The position numbers and the translations under genes were made by a program. Shown piece after piece: positions 25,285-33,876 of a DNA stretch of 64,000 bases (the stretch's first letter is position 1; each line of letters starts with the position of its first letter). Below the pieces are notes generated by a model. The model made no database searches. It was not told the DNA's origin and saw only the letters and a program-made list of their open reading frames with translations. Source of the DNA: Natranaeroarchaeum sp042663585 (GTDB lineage: Archaea > Halobacteriota > Halobacteria > Halobacteriales > Natronoarchaeaceae); NCBI RefSeq assembly GCF_042663585.1, contig NZ_JBHTAN010000006.1, forward strand, positions 2,356,001-2,420,000. Direction: 5' to 3'.

Positions 25285-26376
25285 ATGGGAGCTAACAACG
25301 ACCGGAACAAAGACGATGATTCGTTTAACAAGAACGACGGCTCGCGAGGGAGTCGACTAACGACACGTAGAAAGGTATTGGCCACGGGCGCAGCGACGTG
25401 GGCGACGGTCGGCCTCGCCGGGTGTACCGGCGGCAACGACGAGAACGGTGGCGAAAACGGCACCGAAAACGGCAACGAGAACGATACCGAGAACGGTGGC
25501 GAAAACGGTACCGAGAACGGTACCGAGAACGGTTCGGCATCGGACCCGCAAAACTACATCGTCTCGACGAACACCTACTGGAACGGCCACCCTGCGCCGG
25601 AGGGCACCGGTGGATACGTGGGTACGTGCTCGCCTGAACAGCAGTTCCGCCACGACATGGACGTCACCTTCGTTATCGGAGTCTACGACTCTGACACCGG
25701 CGACATCGTCGGCGACGACGCCGTCGACTCGGCGACAGTCTCGTTCCCGGACCGACAGTACGACGACGTCGAACTGGAGTTCGTTCCCGCCGAAGAAGAG
25801 GGTGACAAACCGCAGTGGAACGGCACCTTCGATATTCCGGACGACGCCGAGACCGGCTCGGTCGCCTACGAAGTGCAGGTCTCGAACGACGAGGCTAACT
25901 TCTACGAAGTCGGGATCGCCGCGGCCTCGTTCTCGATCATCGACCCCCAACCGGTCGGCCAGACGAACTACGTCGCCACGACCGAGACCTTCTGGAACGG
26001 CCACCCCGCGCCGGACGGAACTGCCGGCTTTGTCGGCGCGTGTTCGCCCGAACGGCAGTTCCGCGCAAGCGACATGGACGTGACGTTCGTTATCGGCCTC
26101 TACAACGGCTCGACCGCCGGGTTCGTGGGTGCTGACGCTGTCGACTCGGTGACAGTCACCTTCCCGGAGACCGATCAGTTCGACCCGGTCGAACTCGGGT
26201 ACATCCCCGGCGAGGAGGAGAACACTATGGAACAGTGGGCAGGGACGCTGGAGCTGACCACCATGGACTCGGTCCCGGCCGGCACGTACGCCTACCAGGT
26301 CGACGTCCAGGGTGCCGACGGCACCGTCACCAAAATCGGTGTCGCCTCGGACACCTTCACCGTCATCGAAGAGTAA
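25285..26376 (+). CDS. Tat lipoprotein with two tandem copies of a ~136-residue module
   Basis: 363 residues. The Tat signal and lipobox (TTRRKVLATGAATWATVGLAGC) precede an Asn-Gly-Glu-Thr low-complexity linker (about residues 52-85). Two copies of one module follow. Module 1 starts NYIVSTNTYWNGHPAP (residue 90) and module 2 NYVATTETFWNGHPAP (residue 228). Each contains GTCSPE or GACSPE, an MDVTFVIG strand and a C-terminal Y-x-V-x-V strand. The shared WNGHPAP and CSPE motifs could bind a ligand or metal (Trp, His, Cys). The protein is related to the single-module gene to its left. Function is unknown. Confidence 0.82.
   Translation: MGANNDRNKDDDSFNKNDGSRGSRLTTRRKVLATGAATWATVGLAGCTGGNDENGGENGTENGNENDTENGGENGTENGTENGSASDPQNYIVSTNTYWNGHPAPEGTGGYVGTCSPEQQFRHDMDVTFVIGVYDSDTGDIVGDDAVDSATVSFPDRQYDDVELEFVPAEEEGDKPQWNGTFDIPDDAETGSVAYEVQVSNDEANFYEVGIAAASFSIIDPQPVGQTNYVATTETFWNGHPAPDGTAGFVGACSPERQFRASDMDVTFVIGLYNGSTAGFVGADAVDSVTVTFPETDQFDPVELGYIPGEEENTMEQWAGTLELTTMDSVPAGTYAYQVDVQGADGTVTKIGVASDTFTVIEE
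25442..25533 (+). repeat. Low-complexity ENG/TENG-coding repeat
   Basis: Imperfect 15-18 base units (GAGAACGGTACC and variants) encode the Glu-Asn-Gly-Thr linker of the lipoprotein. The repeat is likely unstable in copy number. It is coding and spacer-less, so it is not a CRISPR array. Confidence 0.7.
25552..26373 (+). repeat. Tandem duplicated protein module
   Basis: Positions 25552-25965 and 25966-26373 encode two homologous modules (about 138 and 136 residues). The matching landmarks are NGHPAP, CSPE, MDVTFVIG and DAVDS. The copies have diverged in sequence, so the duplication is old. Confidence 0.75.
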
Positions 26377-26460
26377 CTCCCGACCAGTTCTCAGTTTCTC
26401 GCATTCACCGAAGAATAGTAACCCCCTCCGTTTGTACAGTCCGCGTAGAGCCAACTACGT

Positions 26461-26973
26461 ATGATTCAAGAGAACGAAGAATCCTCCGATGAGGAGCAAG
26501 TCGACGAGGCTAGCAAGCGCCTGGAGTTCGCCGATACGGTCGAACTCGCCACAACCAAAGACGATCTCTGGTCGACCATCTCCGACCCGGAGACGCTGAC
26601 AGAGTGTGTTCCGGGGGCAGAGTCGATCGTGCGCACCTCCGAGCAGAAATACGAACTGGACATCACGCGTGGAGTCGCTCAGATGTCGCTCTCGCTGACC
26701 GGCGAAGCCGAGTTCGTCGAGATGAGTCCGCCGGACTATATCGTAACGACTGGCAACGCCTTCGATACGAAGACCGGTAGCGACTTCGAGATCCTCGCGG
26801 CGATGGAGATGGAGGAAATCGACGACGAGACCGTTCAGTTGACCTATCAGGCCGAAGTCGAGTACAGCGGTGGCGTCGCGTCGGTTCCGAAACGCGTCAT
26901 CTCACCGATCGTGAAACGCGACGTCGATACCTACTTCGACAACGTCCATCGGGTCGTCGAAGACGACCAATGA
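26461..26973 (+). CDS. CoxG-like SRPBCC-domain protein (first copy)
   Basis: 170 residues. After an acidic start, residues 20-165 follow the CoxG pattern: FADTVELATTKDDLWSTISDPETLTECVPGAESI, a central sheet, and VDTYFDNVHRVVEDD at the end. CoxG proteins accompany aerobic CO dehydrogenase and related molybdenum hydroxylases and are thought to assist membrane association or quinone linkage. A second copy is in the hydroxylase operon at 36.1 kb. Its stop overlaps the flavin reductase start by four bases, so the two are translationally coupled. Confidence 0.85.
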   Translation: MIQENEESSDEEQVDEASKRLEFADTVELATTKDDLWSTISDPETLTECVPGAESIVRTSEQKYELDITRGVAQMSLSLTGEAEFVEMSPPDYIVTTGNAFDTKTGSDFEILAAMEMEEIDDETVQLTYQAEVEYSGGVASVPKRVISPIVKRDVDTYFDNVHRVVEDDQ

Positions 26974-27626
26974 CGGCCATCGATCCCACCGAGCGATTCG
27001 AGGAGATCTCCGAGTTCGACTCGAAGTCACTGTTCAAGCCCAAGGTCGTCTCGCTGGTCGTCACGAACAGTCCCGATCGAGGACCGAACCTCATGACCGC
27101 TTCCTGGTGGATGCTGGCGGGCTACGATCCGCTCCGCTACCAGCTAGCGGTCAGTCACAAGACCTACACCCACGAACTCATCGAGGAGAACCCGGAGTTC
27201 GTCCTGGCCGCTCCATCGACGGACATGATCGACGCATTGACCGTGGCTGGATCGGTCAGCGGCCGTGACGTCGACAAAATCGACCATCTCGATATAGAGA
27301 CGGTTCCGGGACAGAGCGTCGACGTACCGCTTTTGGCCGATGCAGTCGGCAACATCGAATGTTCGGTGATGGATTCGTTCGAGTTCGAGAACTGCAGCTA
27401 CTACTTCGGTGAGGTCGAACACGCCTACGTGACGGCGGATGGGCTGGACGGCCGGTTGCTCTCGCTGGAGGAGGCTGACGTGCTGGCGTACATGGGGAGC
27501 GACTGGGACGAGGGAGATACCGAGGCCAAATCCCGCTACTACGCCGACCTGTCTCCCGAGACCCTCGAACGCTATCCCGGTGAGGCAGTCCTCGACACGC
27601 TGCCAGAAGAGGCAACAGACGACTAA
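26970..27626 (+). CDS. Flavin reductase-like domain protein (DIM6/NTAB family)
   Basis: 218 residues with the flavin reductase-like split-barrel fold: LFKPKVVSLVVTNSPDRGPNLMTASWWMLAGYDP, then LAVSHKTYTHELIEENPEFVLAAPS and an IECSVMDSFEFENCSYYFGEVEHAYV segment. Such proteins bind FMN, and many supply reduced flavin to a monooxygenase or reduce a substrate directly. It is coupled to the CoxG-like gene by a four-base overlap. Its stop overlaps the stop of the converging ABC ATPase. The partner oxygenase, if any, is not in the window. Confidence 0.85.
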   Translation: MTAIDPTERFEEISEFDSKSLFKPKVVSLVVTNSPDRGPNLMTASWWMLAGYDPLRYQLAVSHKTYTHELIEENPEFVLAAPSTDMIDALTVAGSVSGRDVDKIDHLDIETVPGQSVDVPLLADAVGNIECSVMDSFEFENCSYYFGEVEHAYVTADGLDGRLLSLEEADVLAYMGSDWDEGDTEAKSRYYADLSPETLERYPGEAVLDTLPEEATDD

Positions 27627-28405
27627 TCAGTCAATCCGAGATCACGCCTGAGCCGTGATTTGATCCGTTTGAACGCATCACTGCTCTCGATATCGAGTCG
27701 TCGCTCCGTCCGTGGCCGCTCGAAATCGACCGTAACGCGGTCGACGATCGTAGCCGGTTTTGTCGAGAGCACGAGGATGGTATCTGCCATGTAAATGGCT
27801 TCGTCGATGTCGTGGGTCACGAACACGACCGTCTTTCGGTCCTCCTGCCACAGTTCGAGTAGTTCGGTCTGTAACTGGTCTTTCGTCTGGGCGTCTAGCG
27901 ATCCGAACGGTTCGTCCATCAGAAGGATTCCCGGGTCGACTGCCAGCGCTCGGGCCAGGCCGACGCGCTGTTGCATCCCCCCTGAAAGCTCCGTCGGATA
28001 GCACGTCTCGAAGCCCTCGAGACCGACCCGCTCGATCCACTCCTGTGCGATCTCACGCCTGCGTGACTTATCGACGCCGCCCTGGACTTTCAGCCCCAGG
28101 GCGACGTTCTCCAGGACGGTCTTCCAGGGGAGGAGTACGAAGTCCTGAAAGACCATCGAGATATCCGCGCTCGACCGGACATCGCCTGACGACGAGGCCC
28201 CCTGCAGCGAAATGGCACCGTCTGTTTGATCGACGATTCCGGCGATGATCTTCAACAGGGTCGTCTTCCCACAACCGGAGGGACCCAGAATAACGAGGAA
28301 TTCCTCGCTAGCCACGCTGAAGTTCACGTCCTGGAGGACGGGAAGCGTGTCCGGCCCCGACCCAAAGGACTTGCTGAGTGCGTCGATCCTGATCGACTCG
28401 GCCAT
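27623..28405 (-). CDS. ABC transporter ATP-binding protein (nitrate/sulfonate/taurine type)
   Basis: A 260-residue ATPase of the Tau/Ssu/Nit importer class: Walker A GPSGCGKTTLLKII, Q-loop region VFQDFVLLPWKTVLENV, signature LSGGMQQRVGLARAL, Walker B ILLMDEPFGSLDAQT and H-loop VTHDIDEA. The VLPWKTVLENV region is typical of this class. It is transcribed away from the matching binding protein and permease at 28690-30687, across a 280-base AT-rich gap. The start is taken at MAESIRID; an ATG two codons upstream (28411) is equally possible. Confidence 0.9.
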   Translation of the reverse strand: MAESIRIDALSKSFGSGPDTLPVLQDVNFSVASEEFLVILGPSGCGKTTLLKIIAGIVDQTDGAISLQGASSSGDVRSSADISMVFQDFVLLPWKTVLENVALGLKVQGGVDKSRRREIAQEWIERVGLEGFETCYPTELSGGMQQRVGLARALAVDPGILLMDEPFGSLDAQTKDQLQTELLELWQEDRKTVVFVTHDIDEAIYMADTILVLSTKPATIVDRVTVDFERPRTERRLDIESSDAFKRIKSRLRRDLGLTD

Positions 28406-28651
28406 AATCATGCTCAGTGCCAGCCGATACTTAAGTCAACGGCTCCGGTCGACTGCGTATCCGACGCTGTCCTAAACAGGTCTGTTAAGCGAGTGTTCAT
28501 TCAATTAAATATTGTTTAGTCTCTTTTCGAATGAGGATTATATTGCCCCATAATCTACACATTGCATAAGATGTGTTTTACGGCCCTATAGCGCCTGTGA
28601 CACCAGTTCATCACTAAGTATTGAGTTCTCAGACAGCTGGAATCGCCCATG

Positions 28652-28662
28652 ATTTATATATA
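28652..28662 (+). promoter_or_regulatory. TATA box for the 28690 transporter operon
   Basis: ATTTATATATA lies 28-38 bases before the ATG and is the strongest TATA match seen in this island. The 28412-28689 gap is AT-rich and carries the divergent promoters for the ATPase and the binding protein. No gene is seen in it. Confidence 0.6.
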
Positions 28663-28689
28663 ACCGAGGCATAGATATTAAGATACAAC

Positions 28690-29907
28690 ATGGAAAACAC
28701 CATCCATACTGAGAGTGATGCCAAATCGCGACTCCGATCGGTAGCAGCATCTCGACGGGAGTTTCTGGTTGCTGGTGGGGCAACCGCAGGCGTTGCGCTA
28801 TCAGGATGTCTGGGCCAAGGGAGCGAAGATGACGAAAACGGAAACGCTGACGAAGACGACGACAACGACAACGACAGCGACGACAACAACGGAAACGGTA
28901 ACGAGGACGATGGGCAGGAGGAACTGACCGATGTCACGTACAGACACCGGTACATCCGTACCGGGATCGGAACCGGTCTAAACGACGCCGGCGTCGAACT
29001 CGGAACCTGGGAAGAGGAGGGTTTGAACGTCGATTTCCAGACTTCTAATGGGGGAGCGGCCAAAGCGGTCGCCAGCGGCAATGACATGTTCGGCAACGAT
29101 GGGATCAGTGAAGTCCTCGGCTTAAATGAGGAGGGCGGGGACCTGGTAGTCATCGGCCAGTTGCTTGATCCGATGGGTGGGGTCGTCACGACAGGCGAGC
29201 AGGGGATCACGACCTGGTCGGATCTCGAAGGAAAAACTGTTGGCGAGTTCCCGTTCGGATCGACCGGTCCCGAAGCAAAGGCGGCTATGCGCAAGAAGGA
29301 TGTCGACATCTCGTCGATCACCTTCCAGAACGTCCAGCCGGGTAACGGCGAGCGCCTCCTGCGTACCGGAGACCTCGACGCGATGATCAAGTTTTTCCCG
29401 CTGGCCGCGGCCCGACTGGAACACGCGGGACTCTCACCGAACGTTCTCATCACGTCTCAGGTGTTGGATTATCTGGGTATCGTGCTTTACACGCGGCGTG
29501 AGGTGGTCGAGAACAACCCAGATATGGTCAATAGCTTCGTCCGCGGATGGCTGAAGGCGTACCAGATTTTCGCCAACAGGATCGACGAGGTGCTTGAGAT
29601 CTACAAACCGCTGGCCGCCGAAGGGTTCGACGAGGAGATCCAGCGCGGTGCCCTCGGGGAGTACTACGCCGCCCAGGTGCCGGACCCGTCGATCGGGACC
29701 GAACAGGGCAAAGGCTGGATCTCCCCCGAAAAGATGGAACAGACCATCGACACGTTCACCGAGGCGGGCCTCATCGAGGGGGACGTCTCCGCCGAGGAGA
29801 TGTACGACAACCAGTTCATCGACAACAATCAGGAACTGGCGGTCGAGACGGCCAACGAGATATACGACGCCCTCGAACAGTACGACATCGGTCCGAACTA
29901 CATATAG
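28690..29907 (+). CDS. ABC transporter substrate-binding lipoprotein (NMT1/TauA type)
   Basis: 405 residues. A Tat motif (SRREFLVAGG) and lipobox (ALSGC) are followed by a roughly 45-residue Asp/Asn/Glu-rich linker. The mature part is an NMT1/THI5-type periplasmic binding fold: VELGTWEEEGLNVDFQTSNGGAAKAVASGNDMFG, then GGVVTTGEQGITTWSDLEGKTVGEF and VENNPDMVNSFVRGWLKAYQIF. Relatives bind taurine, sulfonates, nitrate, pyrimidine thiamine precursors or aromatic acids, so the ligand cannot be named. The permease gene follows after three bases. Confidence 0.9.
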   Translation: MENTIHTESDAKSRLRSVAASRREFLVAGGATAGVALSGCLGQGSEDDENGNADEDDDNDNDSDDNNGNGNEDDGQEELTDVTYRHRYIRTGIGTGLNDAGVELGTWEEEGLNVDFQTSNGGAAKAVASGNDMFGNDGISEVLGLNEEGGDLVVIGQLLDPMGGVVTTGEQGITTWSDLEGKTVGEFPFGSTGPEAKAAMRKKDVDISSITFQNVQPGNGERLLRTGDLDAMIKFFPLAAARLEHAGLSPNVLITSQVLDYLGIVLYTRREVVENNPDMVNSFVRGWLKAYQIFANRIDEVLEIYKPLAAEGFDEEIQRGALGEYYAAQVPDPSIGTEQGKGWISPEKMEQTIDTFTEAGLIEGDVSAEEMYDNQFIDNNQELAVETANEIYDALEQYDIGPNYI

Positions 29908-29910
29908 TCT

Positions 29911-30687
29911 ATGCGCTCGCTCCCGGCCCCCGGTTGGCGGCAGATACGCGCTCCCGAGGTCCTCCTGCCAGCCGCCGTTCTAGTCGTCGTTCTGGCCGGC
30001 TGGGAGTTGGCCGTTCCTACGATGGACATCCAGGCGTACATCCTCCCGACGCCCTCGGATATCGCAGCCGCGTTTGTCGACCACCACGAGACGATCCTCG
30101 CCGAGTTGCAGGTGACGCTTCGTGAGTTTGCTATCGGCTTCGGGCTAACGCTGGTGTCGGGCTACCTGCTGTCGCTGGTGATGTTCGAGTGGAAGGTCAT
30201 GGAGATTACGTTCTTCCCCTACGTGATCGTGATCCGGTCGATCCCCATCGTGACGTTGCTACCGATATTCATCGTCTGGTTCGGCTTCGGGATGAACACC
30301 GTCATCACCGTGAGCTACCTCATCAGCTTTTTCCCGATGGTCGTCAACACTCTGTCAGGCTTCCAGGAGACTGACGAGCAACTCGTGGAGATGCTCGAGA
30401 GCTTCTCGGCCAATCGGTGGCAGGTTTATAAGAACATCTATCTTTACTCGTCGCTCCCGACCGTCTTCGCTGGCATCAAAATCAGTGTCATCCTCGCGTT
30501 CACCGGCGCTATCGTCGGCGAGTTTCTCATCGGCAATCAGGGCATCGGCACGCTCATCCTCGAGTACAACAATGGATTCGGGACGACTGCCGCGATGTTC
30601 GCAGCCGTTTTTACGGTCTCGATTAGCTCACTCGCCTGTTTCGGTGCAGTAGTCGCCCTCGAACGGTTCGTCATCGACTGGGTGTAG
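29911..30687 (+). CDS. ABC transporter permease (SsuC/TauC type)
   Basis: 258 residues, about six membrane helices. Family patterns are AYILPTPSDIAAAFVDH, RSIPIVTLLPIFIVWFGFGMN and the EAA-type coupling loop DEQLVEMLESFSANRWQVYKNIYLYSSLPTVFAGI. It forms the pore of the importer together with the binding protein just upstream and the ATPase encoded divergently at 27623. Confidence 0.92.
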   Translation: MRSLPAPGWRQIRAPEVLLPAAVLVVVLAGWELAVPTMDIQAYILPTPSDIAAAFVDHHETILAELQVTLREFAIGFGLTLVSGYLLSLVMFEWKVMEITFFPYVIVIRSIPIVTLLPIFIVWFGFGMNTVITVSYLISFFPMVVNTLSGFQETDEQLVEMLESFSANRWQVYKNIYLYSSLPTVFAGIKISVILAFTGAIVGEFLIGNQGIGTLILEYNNGFGTTAAMFAAVFTVSISSLACFGAVVALERFVIDWV

Positions 30688-30752
30688 ATCGGTTGTGTCG
30701 GTCCTTGCGATGGGCGAGGGACGGGGTCACGGCGGCACGCTCCTATGAAGCT

Positions 30753-30761
30753 TTTTAGTAT
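30753..30761 (+). promoter_or_regulatory. TATA box for the winged-helix regulator
   Basis: TTTTTAGTA lies 27-35 bases before the ATG at 30788, giving a leaderless transcript independent of the upstream transporter genes. Confidence 0.5.
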
Positions 30762-30787
30762 GGCACCGGTTACTCTTACCCGAGCAT

Positions 30788-31417
30788 ATGAATCACTCTG
30801 GGGACCCGTCGTCGACCGTGCACGATCGCGTACTTGAGGCCGCAACGGCGGACCCGTACGCGTCGCCGTCGGAGCTCGCGGAACGGCTCTCGGATGTCTC
30901 TCCAGCGGTCGTCAAGCGAGTCCTGGCAGAACACAACAACTCGGACTCCTCGACGGAGGAGTACCCCGACCCCGAGGAGATCTCGGAGAGACAGATCAGG
31001 ACATTACAGGCAATTGCTGCCCATCCCGATGCGACCCAGCGCGATATAGCGAGCTTTCTAGACGTCACGGCTGCGACAGTGAGCAACCGCGTCAACAGTC
31101 TCCCCGGGTTCGAGTGGGACAAGCGTCGTCAGTTCGTCAAAGAAGTACTGGACCTGGACTCTATCCCTGGCGGCGACCGCTCTAGCATGGGCGACACGAA
31201 CGCTGTCGAACTGTCAGAGACGACACAGAACCTCGTCGAACGTGTCGACCAGCTAGAACGCCGGATCGACTCGCTCGCCGCGGAAACGGCTGACGGAAAC
31301 GGGACGTCGCTCGACGATCCCGAACTCATCCGCAAGGTCGTCCACATCTGTATGGACTCCGAGGAGATCACTGACGAGGAGGAAGTCCGGATTCTGCAGT
31401 ACCTCCTCGACAGGTGA
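30788..31417 (+). CDS. Winged-helix transcriptional regulator with C-terminal coiled coil
   Basis: 209 residues. There are two helix-turn-helix-like segments: residues about 10-45 (VLEAATADPYASPSELAERLSDVSPAVVKRVLAEH) and about 65-100 (RQIRTLQAIAAHPDATQRDIASFLDVTAATVSNRVNSL), the second being the clearer winged helix. Residues about 140-165 (TQNLVERVDQLERRIDSLAAE) are a coiled coil likely used for dimerisation. It sits between the transporter and the molybdenum hydroxylase operon and converges on the latter, so it is the best candidate for the local regulator. Its effector is unknown. Confidence 0.82.
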   Translation: MNHSGDPSSTVHDRVLEAATADPYASPSELAERLSDVSPAVVKRVLAEHNNSDSSTEEYPDPEEISERQIRTLQAIAAHPDATQRDIASFLDVTAATVSNRVNSLPGFEWDKRRQFVKEVLDLDSIPGGDRSSMGDTNAVELSETTQNLVERVDQLERRIDSLAAETADGNGTSLDDPELIRKVVHICMDSEEITDEEEVRILQYLLDR

Positions 31418-31500
31418 TAGAGACACTACGGATCGTATGTGACCGAAAACGCTCTGGATCGCTGGGCTACTAAGAGTTATTTGTCCAGGATCGATAGCCC

Positions 31501-32496
31501 CTACAGATCGAGCGTCGTTTCGAAGAACAGGTCATCGACATCGTACGACCGGGAGATCAACCCCTGATCCGCCGCGTAGCCGAGGAACGTTCGGAGTTCC
31601 TTCCGGGTCTTGGGTCGCAGTCCGTACTCCCAGGCGTCCTCGCCGAGTAGTTCGTGTTGTTCCTTGTAGTGGAGATGGTTCCAGGTGAGCGAGGTGTGGC
31701 TACTCGGACTGACGTTGCGCTGGATGCACCGATCCAACGCTTCGGAGAAGGCGTCGTAGATGCTAACCGCGACCCACGGGTTCTCTTCGAGGACCTCATC
31801 TCGGATAGCGACGGTATGCATCGGCGGGTGCATTCCCGTCTGTTCGAAGAACTCGATCTCCTCGGCTTTCGGGTCCTCGAACATGAACTCGGCCTCGTCG
31901 TTCCGGCAGACCGCACGAAACAGCGACCCCGAGGGATCCATCGCCGCATCCAACTCGCCCGAGAACAGCATGTCCTGCATGTCACGGGGCTCGTAGATGG
32001 CGTCTCCTGCCTGTTTTCCCGGCACGCGCTGGATGTCGAATCTCTCGGGCAGGTCGACGGGCACGTCGTCTTCCCGACGGCGGTACCACTGGACATCGGT
32101 GAGATCCAGCCCGTAGTGTTCCTGGGCGATCCCGCGGACCCAGACGTCGGCGGTCGTCTGCCAGGACTGTGTCCCGACTTTTTTGCCCTCGAGATCTTTG
32201 GGCTTCTCGATGCCGGCGTCGGCGTTCTTATAAAAAAAGGCCAGGCGGAACTTCCGGTTCGGAAACACGGGGATCGCGGTATAGGGGAACTCCTCTCCCG
32301 CAGCCATCGAGGAGACGTAGGACGCGATACACACCTCACAGATGTCGAACTCGCCGTGGCGGAAGAACCGACGGTGACGCCTGGGTGGGTACTCACCGAC
32401 AGTCGTCAGATCGATCCCGCGCGGTTCTACCTCTCCGGTCAGCAACGCTTGTACGGTGTCCATATCACCGACGCTACAGGACAGTTCCACGGTCAT
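31501..32496 (-). CDS. 4,5-dihydroxyphthalate decarboxylase-like protein (periplasmic-binding-protein fold, no signal peptide)
   Basis: 331 residues starting MTVELSCSVGDMDTVQALLTGEVEPRGIDLTTV. This, with RFFRHGEFDICEVCIASYVSSMAAGEEFPYTAIPVFPNRKFR, is the pattern of the family annotated as 4,5-dihydroxyphthalate decarboxylase. Later segments are DLEGKKVGTQSWQTTADVWVRGIAQEHYGLD and ENPWVAVSIYDAFSEAL. The family shares the NMT1-type binding fold, so a cytoplasmic ligand-binding role is as possible as decarboxylation. There is no export signal. It lies 37 bases downstream of the small hydroxylase subunit on the same strand and is probably the last gene of that operon. Confidence 0.8.
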   Translation of the reverse strand: MTVELSCSVGDMDTVQALLTGEVEPRGIDLTTVGEYPPRRHRRFFRHGEFDICEVCIASYVSSMAAGEEFPYTAIPVFPNRKFRLAFFYKNADAGIEKPKDLEGKKVGTQSWQTTADVWVRGIAQEHYGLDLTDVQWYRRREDDVPVDLPERFDIQRVPGKQAGDAIYEPRDMQDMLFSGELDAAMDPSGSLFRAVCRNDEAEFMFEDPKAEEIEFFEQTGMHPPMHTVAIRDEVLEENPWVAVSIYDAFSEALDRCIQRNVSPSSHTSLTWNHLHYKEQHELLGEDAWEYGLRPKTRKELRTFLGYAADQGLISRSYDVDDLFFETTLDL

Positions 32497-32533
32497 ACGG
32501 GATAGCGGACCACCAGCATATTATCTGTTTGGA

Positions 32534-33025
32534 TCAGTCACGGTCGGCGGAACCCTGGTAGGGGTCGTCCTGATCGGCGGCCACAACTTCGATGGCGTCC
32601 AGAATGTTCTCGTAGCCGGTACAGCGGCAGGCGTTACCCGCAATCGCCTCCCGGATCGCCGCCCGGTCGGCGTCCGGATCGTCCTGGAGATATGCCAGCG
32701 CAGTCATCACGAACCCGGGCGAACAGTAGCCACACTGCAGCGCGAACTGTTCCTCGAAGGCGTCCTGTATCTCCCTGCCCAGAGTCCCGTCCTCGATTCC
32801 CTCGACAGTGGTGATCGACGTGCCGTCGGCCTTGCCTGCGGGGACCAGGCAGGACTTGACCGCCTCGCCGTCCAGATGCACCGTACAGGCCCCGCAGCGG
32901 CCGCTGTCACAGCCAGATTTGATCCCGGTTCTGTCACACGTCTCGCGGAGCACGTCCCGGAGGGGTTCGTCCGGCGCGACCTCGACCGTCCGCTGCTTGC
33001 CGTCGAGCTCGAAGGCGAGTCTCAC
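32534..33025 (-). CDS. Molybdenum hydroxylase small subunit, two [2Fe-2S] clusters (CoxS/XdhC-like)
   Basis: 163 residues. The N-terminal plant-type ferredoxin domain has GCDSGRCGACTVHLDGEAVKSCL (Cys pattern C-x4-C-x2-C, then C), and the C-terminal helical domain has QCGYCSPGFVMTALAYL and NACRCTGYENIL for the second cluster. Both clusters pass electrons from the molybdenum site to FAD in the medium subunit. All eight cluster Cys appear intact. It overlaps the medium-subunit gene by four bases. Confidence 0.93.
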   Translation of the reverse strand: MRLAFELDGKQRTVEVAPDEPLRDVLRETCDRTGIKSGCDSGRCGACTVHLDGEAVKSCLVPAGKADGTSITTVEGIEDGTLGREIQDAFEEQFALQCGYCSPGFVMTALAYLQDDPDADRAAIREAIAGNACRCTGYENILDAIEVVAADQDDPYQGSADRD

Positions 33026-33876
33026 AGCGAACCACCCGCCCGTTCGACGGCGCGTTCGAGCGCGCGTTCGACCACCACTGGAGCCAGACGCTCCGTGTAC
33101 GTCGCCGATCCCGAGAGGTCGTCTACCGGGTCGATATCCGCGACGACAGCGTCGCTGGCGGCCGCCACCGCGTCGTCGGTCACTGGCTCGCTGACGAGGG
33201 AGTCCTCGACCGCCGGCGACCGGACCGCCGTATCCGCGACAGCCGCGAGAGCGATCCGGACATCCGCAAAGCGGCCATCAGCGAGCGTGACCGCTGCGGC
33301 AACGCCCACGGTGGCCCAGCCGTTTTCGGTTTCGGCGTGTTTCTCATAGGCCGAGCCGTCAATTTCGAGACCGACCTGAACGCCTTCGATCAGTTCGTCG
33401 GGCCGCAGGTCGGTCGTCATGTGTCCAACCAGAAACTCGGATATCGGGACCGTTCGCTCGCCCTCGACGCTCCCGACTCGGATCTCGGCATCGAGACAGC
33501 ATAGCGTCGGTATCAGGTCGAAGGCCGGGTCGGCGTGACCCAGCGCGCCGCCGATCGTCCCCATACCCCTGATTTGCCGGTCGCCGACGACGCCACAGGC
33601 GTCCCCGAGCATCCCGATCCGGTCCGCGAGGTCGTGACTCCCGAGGTCGCGGTAGGTCGTCGCCGCACCGATCCGCGCCGTTCCGTCCTCGGTCTCGATC
33701 CCGGAGAGGGCCGGTATGTCGCCCACGTCGACCAGCACGTCGGCGTCGAGCAACCCCTGTCTCAACAACAACATCAGGGTCTGCCCACCGGCGACAACCG
33801 TTCTGAAACCATCGCCGTCGAGCCGTCGGCGGGCATCGTCGACAGTTTCGGGCGTATAGTAGGTGGTTTCGCTCAT
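33022..33876 (-). CDS. Molybdenum hydroxylase medium (FAD-binding) subunit (CoxM-like)
   Basis: 284 residues. The FAD-binding PCMH-type domain has VVAGGQTLMLLLRQ (family form AGGQSL) and IRGMGTIGGALGHADPAFDLIPTL (family form GGSxAHADPAAD), followed by a CO-dehydrogenase-flavoprotein C-terminal domain. FAD accepts electrons from the iron-sulfur clusters and hands them to a quinone or another acceptor. It is coupled to both neighbours by four-base overlaps. Confidence 0.93.
   Translation of the reverse strand: MSETTYYTPETVDDARRRLDGDGFRTVVAGGQTLMLLLRQGLLDADVLVDVGDIPALSGIETEDGTARIGAATTYRDLGSHDLADRIGMLGDACGVVGDRQIRGMGTIGGALGHADPAFDLIPTLCCLDAEIRVGSVEGERTVPISEFLVGHMTTDLRPDELIEGVQVGLEIDGSAYEKHAETENGWATVGVAAAVTLADGRFADVRIALAAVADTAVRSPAVEDSLVSEPVTDDAVAAASDAVVADIDPVDDLSGSATYTERLAPVVVERALERAVERAGGSL

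Noticed and set aside
25442..25533. Possible CRISPR-like short repeat array
   Set aside because: The repeats are in-frame, unspaced and encode a low-complexity linker.
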